NCBI RefSeq assembly: GCF_030813235.1
Contig: NZ_JAUSUB010000001.1
Coordinates: 429,384-493,383, forward strand
DNA length: 64,000 nucleotides
Reading direction: 5' to 3'
DNA from: Cytobacillus purgationiresistens
GTDB lineage: Bacteria; Bacillota; Bacilli; Bacillales; Cytobacillaceae
The notes below the pieces were generated by a model. It did no database searches and was not told where the DNA came from. It saw nothing but the letters and a program-made list of their open reading frames with translations. Shown here in pieces: positions 28,273-37,211 of this stretch. How positions within the stretch are numbered: position 1 is the stretch's first letter; the number at the start of each line of letters is the position of its first letter. A program made the position numbers and the translations under genes.

Positions 28273-29409
28273 ATGAAAAAAATCCCTATAGTGTTCTTGT
28301 TTCTTTTAATATTAGGAGGCATTACCTCAGCATTTTTATTATTAGGAGATAGGTTAATCGTCCGGTCTTCTTTCGTTCAACAACATTCATATAAACTAAA
28401 TCACCCTGAGAATAAACAATTAACAATGAAAGCTACAATTGGAGCAGTTGGTGATATCTTAATCCATGATAGAGTCTATAATGACGCCAAAACAGAACAG
28501 GGTTATAACTTTTCCCCGATGTTAGAAGCGGTTAAGCCTCTGCTTCAAGAGCCGGATATTACACTTGCGAATCAAGAAACAATATTAGCTGGTACGGATA
28601 TTGGGCTTTCAGGTTATCCGAATTTCAATAGTCCTCAGGAAGTAGCTATTGCATTAATGGACGCTGGGATAGATATCGTTTCAACCGCAAATAACCATTC
28701 ACTAGATAGAAATGAAGATGGGTTACAGCGTTCGCTTGATTTTCTAGAATCGGTAGGTCTGCCTTCTGTAGGGACATATAAGAGTAAAGAGGACCAAGAT
28801 AAATTGCGAATGATGAAAGTGAATGGAATCAACATGGCTTTTTTAGCCTATACATATGGAACAAATGGTATCTCGATTCCAGACGGCAAGGATTATCTAG
28901 TTAATATCATTAATAAAGAAGCAATTAGGAAAGAAATTAATATAGCAAAAAAGAATGCTGACCTCATTGTCATGTCGATCCATTGGGGAAACGAGTACGA
29001 ACGGTATCCTGCTGACAGCCAAGTCGCACTTGCACAATTCCTTGCTGATGAAGGAGTAGATATTATATTCGGACATCATCCACATGTTTTGCAATCTATG
29101 GATTGGCTTGAATCTAAAGATGGTAGCCAAACGTTTGTTGTTTATTCATTAGGAAATTTTTTATCTGGGCAAGCAGGCAATTATAGAGATATAGGCGGAC
29201 TCGCTACCATTGAAGCCACTAAAACCTTCGATGCTAACGAGACTTCTATTAAGCTGAGCGCACCAAACTTCCACCCTACCTATATGGCTAGCAAGAATGA
29301 AAAAAATTATAAGCTGGTGCCTTTACAAGAGGCTGGGATCTATGGTCTTAATAATGCCCACATTCAATATGAAGAAATAATGAAGCATATGATGAAAAGT
29401 TTAGATTAG
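28273..29409 (+). CDS. CapA/PgsA-type secreted metallophosphoesterase-fold protein
   Basis: 378 residues, ATG after AAAGGAGAAAG. An N-terminal membrane anchor or uncleaved signal (IPIVFLFLLILGGITSAFLLL) is followed by the CapA domain: GAVGDILIHDRVY, ITLANQETILAG, DIVSTANNHSLDR, IVMSIHWGNEY, DIIFGHHPHVLQ and VYSLGNFL. These Asp/Asn/His motifs are the metal-binding signature of the poly-gamma-glutamate synthesis protein CapA/PgsA family. No pgsB/pgsC genes are nearby, so it is one of the orphan homologues of unknown substrate. Confidence 0.88.
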   Translation: MKKIPIVFLFLLILGGITSAFLLLGDRLIVRSSFVQQHSYKLNHPENKQLTMKATIGAVGDILIHDRVYNDAKTEQGYNFSPMLEAVKPLLQEPDITLANQETILAGTDIGLSGYPNFNSPQEVAIALMDAGIDIVSTANNHSLDRNEDGLQRSLDFLESVGLPSVGTYKSKEDQDKLRMMKVNGINMAFLAYTYGTNGISIPDGKDYLVNIINKEAIRKEINIAKKNADLIVMSIHWGNEYERYPADSQVALAQFLADEGVDIIFGHHPHVLQSMDWLESKDGSQTFVVYSLGNFLSGQAGNYRDIGGLATIEATKTFDANETSIKLSAPNFHPTYMASKNEKNYKLVPLQEAGIYGLNNAHIQYEEIMKHMMKSLD

Positions 29410-29422
29410 TATTTTCACACAA

Positions 29423-29452
29423 AAAAAGTCATCCTCATTCGGACGACTTTTT
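29423..29452. terminator. Bidirectional terminator between the CapA-like gene and brnQ
   Basis: Stem AAAAAGTC with inner TCC/GGA pairs and a T-run on both strands, between two convergent genes. Confidence 0.8.
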
Positions 29453-29459
29453 TATGTGC

Positions 29460-30812
29460 TTATACAATTTGTTTTTCCTGACTGTTTTCTTCAGGTGTCC
29501 CTCTTTTAAAGAGTGCTATGATAATACCTAAGATAGCTCCAATAATTGCTGGGAAAATCCAGCCAAGCCCTACTGAATGCAATGGTAATACACTAGAGAA
29601 GAATGAATTCACTGCTTCAATTTTCACCCCTGCTGCATTTAACCCATCAAAGAAGCCTACGATAAACGTTAATAACATACTAAATTGATAAACTTCTTTT
29701 CTTCCTTTAAAGAATGGGTGAAGAAAGGTTAAGAACATCAATACGATTGCTAATGGATAAATAGCCGTTAATACAGGAACCGAAATCGAAATTAACTGAC
29801 TTAATCCAAAGTTTGCAATACCAGCACTAAATACTGAGAAAATTAGTACGAACTTGTTATAAGATACATTTGGCATCAATTTTGTAAAATAAGCTGCACA
29901 TGATGTGATCAGTCCAATACTAGTTGTTAAACAAGCTGCAAGAACGATTAAGCTTAATAATATGCCTCCAAATGAACCAAAATAATGATTAGAAGCGCCT
30001 GATAAAACTGAACCGCCATTATCTAATAATCCTAATCCCTGTACACTTGATGCGCCAATAAAAGAAAGGGATGTATAAATGATAGCAAGTAACGCAGCTG
30101 CAATAAGTCCAGCTTTTGTAACTGCAATCATGATTGCTTTCTTCGTTTTAGCACCTTTTGCCCTGACGGCATCGATCACGATAATACCAAATACGAACGC
30201 TGCAAGTGCATCCATTGTAAGATAACCTTCTTGGAATCCTTTAAAGAAAGCATCCGTTATATATTTTTCAGTCGGAGCTTGAATTTCGCCAATTGGATTA
30301 ATAAAAGCTGCACCAATTAAAATCATAATGAAAATAAGTAATAATGGTGTTAAGTATTTACCTACAATGTCAACAATCTTTGAAGATTTTAAAGAGAAAT
30401 AAGCAGTGATACCGAAGAAAAGTATGGTGAAAATAATTAGCCCAATCGTACCCATGCTTTCTGGAAGAAACGGTCTAATTCCGATTTCGTATGAAACCGT
30501 ACCAGTTCTAGGTATTGCGAATAAAGGTCCGATAGATAGATATAGAACAACTGTAAAAATAACACCAAAGCTAGGTGAAACGCGACTAGCAAGTGATTGC
30601 AGATCACTCTTCCCTGATATCCCTAACGCAATCACTCCTAATAACGGCAAGCCAACACCTGTAGCAATAAAGCCTGCATTTGCTTCCCAAATATTCGAGC
30701 CTGCCGTTTGTCCTAACATCGCTGGAAAAATAAGGTTGCCTGCTCCGAAAAACAAAGCAAAAAGCATAAAACCGACAGCAATAATGTATGAGTTTGATAT
30801 TTTATTATCCAA
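29460..30812 (-). CDS. brnQ: Branched-chain amino acid:cation symporter (LIV-II)
   Basis: 450 residues, TTG start seven bases after GGAGGG. About twelve hydrophobic spans. The N-terminal GFMLFALFFGAGNLIFPAMLGQTAG and internal ITAYFSLKSSKIVD are typical of BrnQ carriers that import Leu, Ile and Val with Na+ or H+. The gene is divergent from a GntR-type regulator, with two copies of a 16-bp palindromic motif between them, so control by that regulator is likely. No T-box leader was visible. Confidence 0.92.
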   Translation of the reverse strand: MDNKISNSYIIAVGFMLFALFFGAGNLIFPAMLGQTAGSNIWEANAGFIATGVGLPLLGVIALGISGKSDLQSLASRVSPSFGVIFTVVLYLSIGPLFAIPRTGTVSYEIGIRPFLPESMGTIGLIIFTILFFGITAYFSLKSSKIVDIVGKYLTPLLLIFIMILIGAAFINPIGEIQAPTEKYITDAFFKGFQEGYLTMDALAAFVFGIIVIDAVRAKGAKTKKAIMIAVTKAGLIAAALLAIIYTSLSFIGASSVQGLGLLDNGGSVLSGASNHYFGSFGGILLSLIVLAACLTTSIGLITSCAAYFTKLMPNVSYNKFVLIFSVFSAGIANFGLSQLISISVPVLTAIYPLAIVLMFLTFLHPFFKGRKEVYQFSMLLTFIVGFFDGLNAAGVKIEAVNSFFSSVLPLHSVGLGWIFPAIIGAILGIIIALFKRGTPEENSQEKQIV

Positions 30813-30951
30813 ACCTATTCCCTCCTGGTAAATTTATCTTTTGTACTAATAGGTTTCAAATGATTGATTGTCAGCAATCTCGCAAGTTGAAATCTTCTGA
30901 TAATTACAATTTTAAAATAATTACCAAGCAACTCTCCTTTGTTACTAATTC

Positions 30952-31046
30952 ATGTAATATATTGCATAACAAACGATATCATATCATTCAAATTTTCGCA
31001 ATAAATTATTTTAAAAAAATAAATAGTCATATGTAATATATTGCAT
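30952..31046. promoter_or_regulatory. Two identical operator-like sites between brnQ and the GntR-type gene
   Basis: ATGTAATATATTGCAT occurs identically at 30952-30967 and 31031-31046, 79 bp apart. Each is a near-perfect palindrome (14 of 16 positions symmetrical). The position between divergent genes suggests they bind the FCD-type regulator encoded at 31140. Confidence 0.6.
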
Positions 31047-31139
31047 TTGGTCCATGACTATTATATAATTTTCCTATAAATTGCTAGTTTAAACCTCAAG
31101 GAAACAACAAAGTAAAAGACAAGTAAAGGTGGTTCATAC

Positions 31140-31811
31140 ATGCCTATTCCGACAGATTTTTCTACACCACAACGTTTATCTGCAAAAAAGCGTGCATTCT
31201 TGCAAATTCAAGAATGGATTATCGATGGTACTTTAAAGCCAAAAGAGAAACTGAATGATGCCGACCTTGCTGAAGCCCTAGGAGTGAGTCGCACACCTAT
31301 TAGAGAAGCTTTACAATTGCTTGGTGCACAAGGATTTGTTGAAATGTTTCCAGGAGTAGGAACACAGGTAACTACTGTTAATCATGATGATATTATGAAA
31401 ATATTGCCTCCTCTTAGCGTACTGCAGGCACTCGCAACAGAAATTGCTGCTGAAATTATTGACCAACAATCCATTAACCAACTAAAAGAAATCAATGAAC
31501 AATTTTCTCATGCAATTAAAACGGGGAATTCTTTTGCCGCCTTAAAACTCGATGTGCAATTTCATGACCTGATTGTCGAGAAGGCAGACAATCCATATAT
31601 TACACAAACGGTTTCATCGCTTCAACCACATGTACTTAGACTCTATTTTTACAAAGCAATCATTTTAACAGAATCTTCTATCGATGAGCATAACGTGATC
31701 ATAAAAGCGCTCGAAGAAAAAGATAAAGAAACCTGTTCTCGTGTAGCAAGAACAAACTGGATTAGAGCAATTGATGAGTATTTCACCACAGAAAATAAGC
31801 ATCATGAATAA
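31140..31811 (+). CDS. GntR-family (FCD subfamily) transcriptional regulator
   Basis: 223 residues, ATG after AAAGGTGG. The N-terminal winged helix reads IQEWIIDGTLKPKEKLNDAD, LAEALGVSRTPIREAL and QGFVEMFPGVGTQV. The C-terminal all-helical FCD domain has the metal-binding Asp/His positions in LKLDVQFHDLIVEKADNPYI and DEHNVIIKALEEKD. FCD regulators sense small organic or amino acids. It is divergent from brnQ with paired palindromes between, so it probably regulates brnQ and itself; that is inference. Confidence 0.88.
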   Translation: MPIPTDFSTPQRLSAKKRAFLQIQEWIIDGTLKPKEKLNDADLAEALGVSRTPIREALQLLGAQGFVEMFPGVGTQVTTVNHDDIMKILPPLSVLQALATEIAAEIIDQQSINQLKEINEQFSHAIKTGNSFAALKLDVQFHDLIVEKADNPYITQTVSSLQPHVLRLYFYKAIILTESSIDEHNVIIKALEEKDKETCSRVARTNWIRAIDEYFTTENKHHE

Positions 31812-31901
31812 TCTATGATGAATCTCTTTGTTCGCTCCCTCGCTTCTTATCATTTATAATTCATTAATAATGAAACTATCAACTCATTAGGAGGAGACAT
31901 T

Positions 31902-32192
31902 GTGAACATCAGCATAAGTGATAAAGCGCTCAAATGGTATAAAGATGAAATGCTTTTGGATGAAGGGGATTTCTTACGTTTTTTTGCCAGGTATGGCGGA
32001 GTTAGTCAAGTACAGGATGGATTTTCATTAGGAATATCAAATGAAGCACCCGTTGACTCAATCGTATCTATTGATAAAAATGGGATTCATTTTTTTATTG
32101 AAGAAAAGGACTTATGGTTTTTTGATGGACATGATTTAACAGTTGAATATGATGAAAAGTTGAGCGAGCCAAAATATAATTTTTCAAAGTGA
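31902..32192 (+). CDS. yneR: HesB-like protein YneR
   Basis: 96 residues, GTG start with AGGAGGAGA upstream. Motifs FARYGGVSQVQDGFSLGIS and HFFIEEKDLWFFDGHDLTVEY match the YneR (COG4841) branch of the HesB/IscA superfamily, which lacks the cluster-binding Cys residues of true IscA. Function unknown. It converges on yneQ with a shared terminator, as part of the yneP-Q-R group conserved in Bacillus. It is only distantly related to the HesB-like gene at 27842. Confidence 0.85.
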   Translation: MNISISDKALKWYKDEMLLDEGDFLRFFARYGGVSQVQDGFSLGISNEAPVDSIVSIDKNGIHFFIEEKDLWFFDGHDLTVEYDEKLSEPKYNFSK

Positions 32193-32203
32193 AACGTAAG
32201 ATA

Positions 32204-32242
32204 AAAAAGAAAGAGAACAGATATTCTGTTCTCTTTCTTTTT
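32204..32242. terminator. Bidirectional terminator between yneR and yneQ
   Basis: Perfect 17-bp stem (AAAAAGAAAGAGAACAG and complement) with a 5-nt loop, flanked by A- and T-runs. Confidence 0.85.
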
Positions 32243-32531
32243 ACTTTATTTGATTCATATATCCTTCGTTTTTTAGGACTTCTATTTGTTTTTCTCCCAA
32301 TAAATCAAAGTGCGAGTAACCATCTTTTCTCTTATGAATCCATTCAGGCTTTAATTGATACATTTCTCCCCACAATTTCAGCTTTTGCATGTCATTACAG
32401 CCAACCTTAGTGACTGATGTGCATCCAGGAAATCGATCATCTAGCCAATAATGGGTTAAAAAAGCAATCTCCCCATCGTCAATTTTTCTTTTCCAGCCAT
32501 TAAGATCCTCTCTTTTAATGCCGAATGCCAT
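32241..32531 (-). CDS. yneQ: Conserved Bacillus protein YneQ
   Basis: 96 residues from the ATG at 32531, which gives the conserved start MAFGIKREDL and follows GGCGGTGAT; a reading from 32555 would add eight residues. Sequence features are EIAFLTHYWLDDRFPGCTSV, TKVGCNDMQKLKLWG and EWIHKRKDGYSHFDLL. I recall the same pattern in B. subtilis YneQ. No domain of known function. Transcribed with the yneP-like thioesterase, whose stop lies 25 bases upstream. Confidence 0.75.
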   Translation of the reverse strand: MAFGIKREDLNGWKRKIDDGEIAFLTHYWLDDRFPGCTSVTKVGCNDMQKLKLWGEMYQLKPEWIHKRKDGYSHFDLLGEKQIEVLKNEGYMNQIK

Positions 32532-32555
32532 CGCTATCACCGCCAATATTCGCAT

Positions 32556-32978
32556 TTAATTTTGTTTTTTCGCTTTTTCATAGGCTTCATGCCAATCAGG
32601 ATACTTCCTTCTCATTGAAATGGGGCGAAAAGAATCTTTCTTTACGCATGCGTGCTTTGACCAGCCTGTAACAGCCAGTTCATTATCGCCATTATAAATT
32701 TCGTATCCATATGTAAAGCGCAACCCATCATACTCTTCAATCCAGGTCTTAACGACCGCAATTTCCCCATAATGGAGTGGCTTTTTATAAGATGCTTGAA
32801 TATCAAGTACAGGAGATAAAATTCCATCCTCCTCAAGCTTTGCATAATTAAAGCCTAAATCCTTCACGATTTGTGTGCGGCCAAGCTCCATCCAGATAAA
32901 ATAGTTTGCATGATAAACGACACCCATTTGATCAGTTTCTGCATATCTTACTTCTATCTCTTTTGATGATACTAACAT
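32556..32978 (-). CDS. yneP: Acyl-CoA thioesterase, YneP / 4-hydroxybenzoyl-CoA thioesterase family
   Basis: 140 residues, ATG after GAAGGGG. The hotdog-fold start EVRYAETDQMGVVYHANYFIWMELGR carries the catalytic Asp and the conserved His/Asn of the YbgC/4HBT family. It hydrolyses acyl-CoA thioesters in the cytoplasm; the natural acyl group is unknown. It sits two bases after the AAA ATPase stop, and yneQ follows, so the three form an operon. Confidence 0.88.
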   Translation of the reverse strand: MLVSSKEIEVRYAETDQMGVVYHANYFIWMELGRTQIVKDLGFNYAKLEEDGILSPVLDIQASYKKPLHYGEIAVVKTWIEEYDGLRFTYGYEIYNGDNELAVTGWSKHACVKKDSFRPISMRRKYPDWHEAYEKAKKQN

Positions 32979-32980
32979 AT

Positions 32981-35305
32981 TTATTCCCCTTCACTTTCAA
33001 TTTTCATTGCTGCAATAAAATCTTCTTTTTTCAGTAAAGACATATTTTCAACATCAAGCAGATTCTCATTCAGTAATCTGCGAGCTTGAACTTGTATGAC
33101 ATGATCCGCAAGGTTTTTCGCATATCTTCCATTTCCATTTGTTGCTTCATGCTTTAATGTATTTTGCAAATATCCTTTTGCTGAATCATCTAATTTAAAT
33201 TGATAGTTTGCAATATAATTCTCCAGGATTTCGATTAATTGATCGGAAGAGTAGTCTTCGAAATGAAAGAATTTCTTGAAGCGTGACTTTAAACCAGGGT
33301 TGCTTCGCAATAGCTGTTCCATTTCATTTGGATAACCTGCTAATATCACAACTAAATTTTCATTTTGTTTGGTCATTTCATCAACAAGTGTATCTATTAC
33401 TTCTTTTCCATAATCTGAGGTTGCTTCTGAAAACAAAGAGTAAGCTTCATCTATAAACAATACGCCGCCCAGCGCCTGGCGAATCATCTTCTTTGTTTTA
33501 ATAGCAGTTTGTCCAATATATCCAGCAACAAAATCCGCTCTGCTGGCAACGATTAGATGGCCTCTTTTTAATAAACCGCATTCCCTCAACAAGCTTGCAA
33601 AAATCTTGGCTACGGTTGTTTTCCCTGTACCTGGATTGCCAGAGAACACAGAATGCAATTGTATTGGAATCGGTGGAATCCCTTGTTCTCTTCTCATTTG
33701 TTGTACTTTTACAAATGATACCAAAGTCTTAACTTCTTCTTTCACCGCTTCAAGACCGACCATTTGATTCAATTGTACTTCTGGTTCATCTTTTATCAAA
33801 TCCTCTTCTACAGCAAAGTCTTCTTTTTCCAGTAAAGTATAGGATAGAATGTCTTGATCATCCTGCAAATAAGCTCCTTTTTTAAATATGGCTCCCAGCA
33901 CAAGATCCTTTACTGTTCTGGCATTTCCGAAAGTTTCATCCACTCTTTCATTTTCAATACGTTTTTTAAGCTCTATTTTTGCAGGTTCTGTAATAACGTA
34001 ATCGTTTTCCATCGCTATTTTTTCTGCAATCGCAATCAATTCGGGCTCACTGTAATCAGGCAAAGCAATATGATTAGAGTGAGGAAAACGGCTGCGTAGA
34101 CCTGGATTCGCATCAAGGAATTGACGCATTTCCTCGGGATATCCCGCCAGAACGACAGCAAATTCCCCGCCATATTCTTCACTTGTCATCAGTGATACTA
34201 AAGTATCGATCACTGTTTGACCATAATCGTCTTTTGATTGACTGTTCCGCTTTAATGTATAAGCTTCATCAATAAATAAGACTCCGCCCAGCGCTTTTTC
34301 AACGAAACCGCGGACATTTTCTTCTGTTTGTCCTACATAAGCCCCAACAAGCTGCGAGCGATTGGTCTCTACAACTTCCTGTCGAGGCAGAACGCCTAGG
34401 TGATGATAAATTTCTGCCAAGAATCTTGCAACAGTTGTCTTCCCTGTCCCAGGATTCCCTGTAAAAATCATGTTTAAGCTTAATTCATCTTTAATCTGAA
34501 AGCCTAAAGCTTTTCGTTCTGTTTGGTATTTTAAAAACTGATAAAAATGATGCACTCTATTTTTTACTGATTCCATTCCGACCATTTGCTGAAGCTCATC
34601 TAACGGGTTATACCCTTCCTCTGGCCGATTCAAGAATGATGTAAAAACCTCATTCCATTCTTGTTTTAAATCGTTTAAACGCTCTATATGTGTTTTCATT
34701 TCTTCATAATAAGTGGAAGTATAAAATACCCCTGAAATTGACCGATCGTAATCTTCGGCAGCTTTTAGCAACAGTTCTGTTTCTCCTATTGCTTGTGTAA
34801 GCACTGGAATTAATTGATTATAAAAATGTAAAAGTTCTCCCTTTTTATATTCCATTGAGCTCTTGCTGCTCATTTGCAAATCATCCAAATCATCTTCCGC
34901 TTGCTGTAAAAAACTACGAGCTGTTTCAATGGTTTGTTCTGCGGATTTCTTCTTTGCTGCTCGATTATCTGTCTCTCTCAGAGGCGGAAATCTTAATTTA
35001 TTTAACAAATCCTGCTTAAATGCCCATTCTGACTGCGCTAAAAACTGAGCAGCTCGAAGGTTTTTAGGATCAAGACTCAAAGCCTTCTTCATCCAACCAG
35101 TAACCAGTGAAGACATTTGATCGGTATGACGAGCTCGGGAAAGTGCTGCGATGGTTAGAAGGACAGAAATTTGCTTTGCCTCTTCCTTTTCATCTAAAGA
35201 TTTAATCTCTGTTAATAAAGCATCCTCATTATGTATGACACCATTAGACTTCAGTTCTTCTTCCCAATTCTGCACATTAATTTTCGCTTTTTTTTGCTGA
35301 TTCAT
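32981..35305 (-). CDS. Double AAA+ ATPase of the SpoVK/CbbX type
   Basis: 774 residues. The N-terminal ~225 residues are helical. Two CbxX/CfqX-type AAA modules follow. The first has SLNMIFTGNPGTGKTTVARF, GVLFIDEAYTLKR and sensor AVVLAGYPEEM; the second has SVFSGNPGTGKTTVAKIFAS, GVLFIDEAYSLF and VVILAGYPNEM. Each Walker A and B is intact. SpoVK of B. subtilis has one such module and is needed for spore maturation; double-module relatives occur across Bacillaceae. CbbX-like proteins remodel target complexes. The target here is unknown. It leads the yneP-yneQ operon. Confidence 0.85.
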   Translation of the reverse strand: MNQQKKAKINVQNWEEELKSNGVIHNEDALLTEIKSLDEKEEAKQISVLLTIAALSRARHTDQMSSLVTGWMKKALSLDPKNLRAAQFLAQSEWAFKQDLLNKLRFPPLRETDNRAAKKKSAEQTIETARSFLQQAEDDLDDLQMSSKSSMEYKKGELLHFYNQLIPVLTQAIGETELLLKAAEDYDRSISGVFYTSTYYEEMKTHIERLNDLKQEWNEVFTSFLNRPEEGYNPLDELQQMVGMESVKNRVHHFYQFLKYQTERKALGFQIKDELSLNMIFTGNPGTGKTTVARFLAEIYHHLGVLPRQEVVETNRSQLVGAYVGQTEENVRGFVEKALGGVLFIDEAYTLKRNSQSKDDYGQTVIDTLVSLMTSEEYGGEFAVVLAGYPEEMRQFLDANPGLRSRFPHSNHIALPDYSEPELIAIAEKIAMENDYVITEPAKIELKKRIENERVDETFGNARTVKDLVLGAIFKKGAYLQDDQDILSYTLLEKEDFAVEEDLIKDEPEVQLNQMVGLEAVKEEVKTLVSFVKVQQMRREQGIPPIPIQLHSVFSGNPGTGKTTVAKIFASLLRECGLLKRGHLIVASRADFVAGYIGQTAIKTKKMIRQALGGVLFIDEAYSLFSEATSDYGKEVIDTLVDEMTKQNENLVVILAGYPNEMEQLLRSNPGLKSRFKKFFHFEDYSSDQLIEILENYIANYQFKLDDSAKGYLQNTLKHEATNGNGRYAKNLADHVIQVQARRLLNENLLDVENMSLLKKEDFIAAMKIESEGE

Positions 35306-35850
35306 TTTAATATCACTTCACTTTTTCAATGTCCAATTTATTCATTATCATAACATATTTATACTGATGCCCATAAAAGTTCGCATCAATCGATAACTGT
35401 GAAAGGATTGATTATATAAAAAAGAACCTGATCATCATCAAATCAGAATCCTTCATCTTAATTCTCTTATGAAAAAGAGTTTATTTTACCATGCACGAGT
35501 ACTGAATATATACTAATCACTTTACGATTTGTTGGTAACCAAAATTTTTTATTTGCTTCAATCGAATAACCGCCATCCTAGAAGAAAAAGCCATCATGAA
35601 AAATTGCATACTACAAATGAAAGTTATGAAGCAACGATTAACAAATAATAATCCATCTAATGCTCCCTCCTTCTCCCCTCTCATAAGGCAAATATAATCT
35701 TAGCAATTAACTTTCACTTCCACCTAAAATTTTTGCCATGTAAAAACGACAAGAATGTATTGTCTAAACTTTATTTCTTGCCTCTTTAAGACAAAAATAA
35801 TTGTGTCATTAGTTTATTACACTAAACATTCCCTAGTAAAATCTTTGATA
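35306..35850. other. Intergenic region between the AAA ATPase gene and the cobalamin locus
   Basis: About 550 AT-rich bases. It contains the AAA ATPase promoter on the - strand. No gene, repeat or RNA was recognised. Confidence 0.5.
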
Positions 35851-35884
35851 CTAAAAAAACCGGACTATAAAACAAGTCCAGGTT
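35851..35884 (-). terminator. Terminator of the cobalamin/BtuFCD locus
   Basis: On the - strand AACC-T-GGACT pairs with AGTCCGGTT and is followed by a run of T. It lies just after the cbiX stop. Confidence 0.75.
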
Positions 35885-35894
35885 CTTCTGTTAA

Positions 35895-37088
35895 TCAGTG
35901 GTGATGATGTTCATAGCCATGTTCTTCCGCATATTTACGGAAATTTTCTAAATCCTGCATTCCTGTCGAAGTACCGTCTAAGGCTTGATTCATACGTTCT
36001 AACAGTACAGTTCTTAACTTTGGATGATAACCAAAATACTCAGCAATATCAATTGACACATGTGGAAAAGTCTTTTGAAATTGTTCTGCCATGTTATTCA
36101 TTCTTTTCATTAGAATTCCGGTAAATAAGAAATACGGCAACATAATGATTTTTTTCGCGCCTAATTTAAGACAACGTTCCATCCCGTCCTGCACAGTTGG
36201 CGTTGTGACTCCCATAAAGGCACTTTCAACAATAGGTACATTTAATTTTTCCCATAATAAACGGCTGATTTTATAAAAATCGGCATTCGCATATGGATCA
36301 CTGCCACCTCGTCCAATAAGTAAGATTGCTGTATCTTCATGCTTTTGATTTACATCAAAACCGGTATCAGCAAGTCTTGATTTCAAAATCTCAAAAATCT
36401 CTTCATGGACACCAATCGTTTGGCCGTATGTGAATTGTATATCTGGAAAATGTTCTTTAGCATGTTCAATTTCGGCAGGGATGTGCAGTTTTGAGTGCCC
36501 TGCATGCAATAAGATGATAGGAATTACATGGACTTCATCTGCACCTTTTTCAATACATAGCTGAATTCCATCTTCAATATTAGGTGAGGCAAACTCTAAA
36601 AAACATGTTTCTACATAAAGGGCTGGATCAATGTATTCTTTCATTTGTTCGACAAATTGGTGAACTTCTTTATTCCCGTCCTCCAGTTTACTGCCGTGTC
36701 CAACAAATAATACAGCTTTTTTCATTGGTCCTTTTCCTTTCTTGTATTTATCGATTCCTTTAATGCGGTTTTCCCCGCGTTTACGTTCACCGTGTTCCAT
36801 TGAATAGATCATCGCTTCTTCTTCAGCTGTTTCATGAACAATGGCACGTGCCGTTTCTTCCTGCTGGACGGAATACCACGTCCCCTTTGGATAATCAATG
36901 ACGACGCATTTATCTTTACAGCGACCGTTACAGCGTGTTCGTGAAGTGTGAATATGCTCATCTAAACGATTTTTTCGGATTTCATCACGAATATTTTGCG
37001 TTACCATTTCAGCTCCCGCACCCATACAGGTTGACCCATTGCATACGAGTAAGTGACGCTGCATTTGCGTTAAATTCCAAGTTGTCAT
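35895..37088 (-). CDS. cbiX: Ferredoxin-CbiX fusion, sirohydrochlorin cobaltochelatase
   Basis: 397 residues from the ATG at 37088, six bases after GGGAGG; a longer reading from 37136 has no site. Residues ~1-100 form a thioredoxin-like [2Fe-2S] domain (HLLVCNGSTCMGAG, TRCNGRCKDKC). From ~120 it is a class II chelatase with two repeats: AVLFVGHGSKLEDGNKEV with PIILLHAGHSKLHIP, and LIGRGGSDPYANADF with MLPYFLFTGIL. The C-terminus YEHHHH is His-rich. CbiX inserts Co2+ into sirohydrochlorin, the entry to anaerobic cobalamin synthesis. It is the last gene of the locus, after the importer genes. Confidence 0.93.
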   Translation of the reverse strand: MTTWNLTQMQRHLLVCNGSTCMGAGAEMVTQNIRDEIRKNRLDEHIHTSRTRCNGRCKDKCVVIDYPKGTWYSVQQEETARAIVHETAEEEAMIYSMEHGERKRGENRIKGIDKYKKGKGPMKKAVLFVGHGSKLEDGNKEVHQFVEQMKEYIDPALYVETCFLEFASPNIEDGIQLCIEKGADEVHVIPIILLHAGHSKLHIPAEIEHAKEHFPDIQFTYGQTIGVHEEIFEILKSRLADTGFDVNQKHEDTAILLIGRGGSDPYANADFYKISRLLWEKLNVPIVESAFMGVTTPTVQDGMERCLKLGAKKIIMLPYFLFTGILMKRMNNMAEQFQKTFPHVSIDIAEYFGYHPKLRTVLLERMNQALDGTSTGMQDLENFRKYAEEHGYEHHHH

Positions 37089-37211
37089 AAGTGACCTCCC
37101 CCTCTTGTTTGAGTTACTGTAACGCGGTTTGCACACTTCTATTAAAATTCGTGATCTTTTATCAATGTTTAACTCCTAGTAAATGAAGACTAATATATTT
37201 CATCTTTTCCT

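Noticed and set aside
30813..31139. T-box leader upstream of brnQ
   Set aside because: No T-box motif or specifier-stem/terminator arrangement is visible; paired palindromes fit a repressor better.
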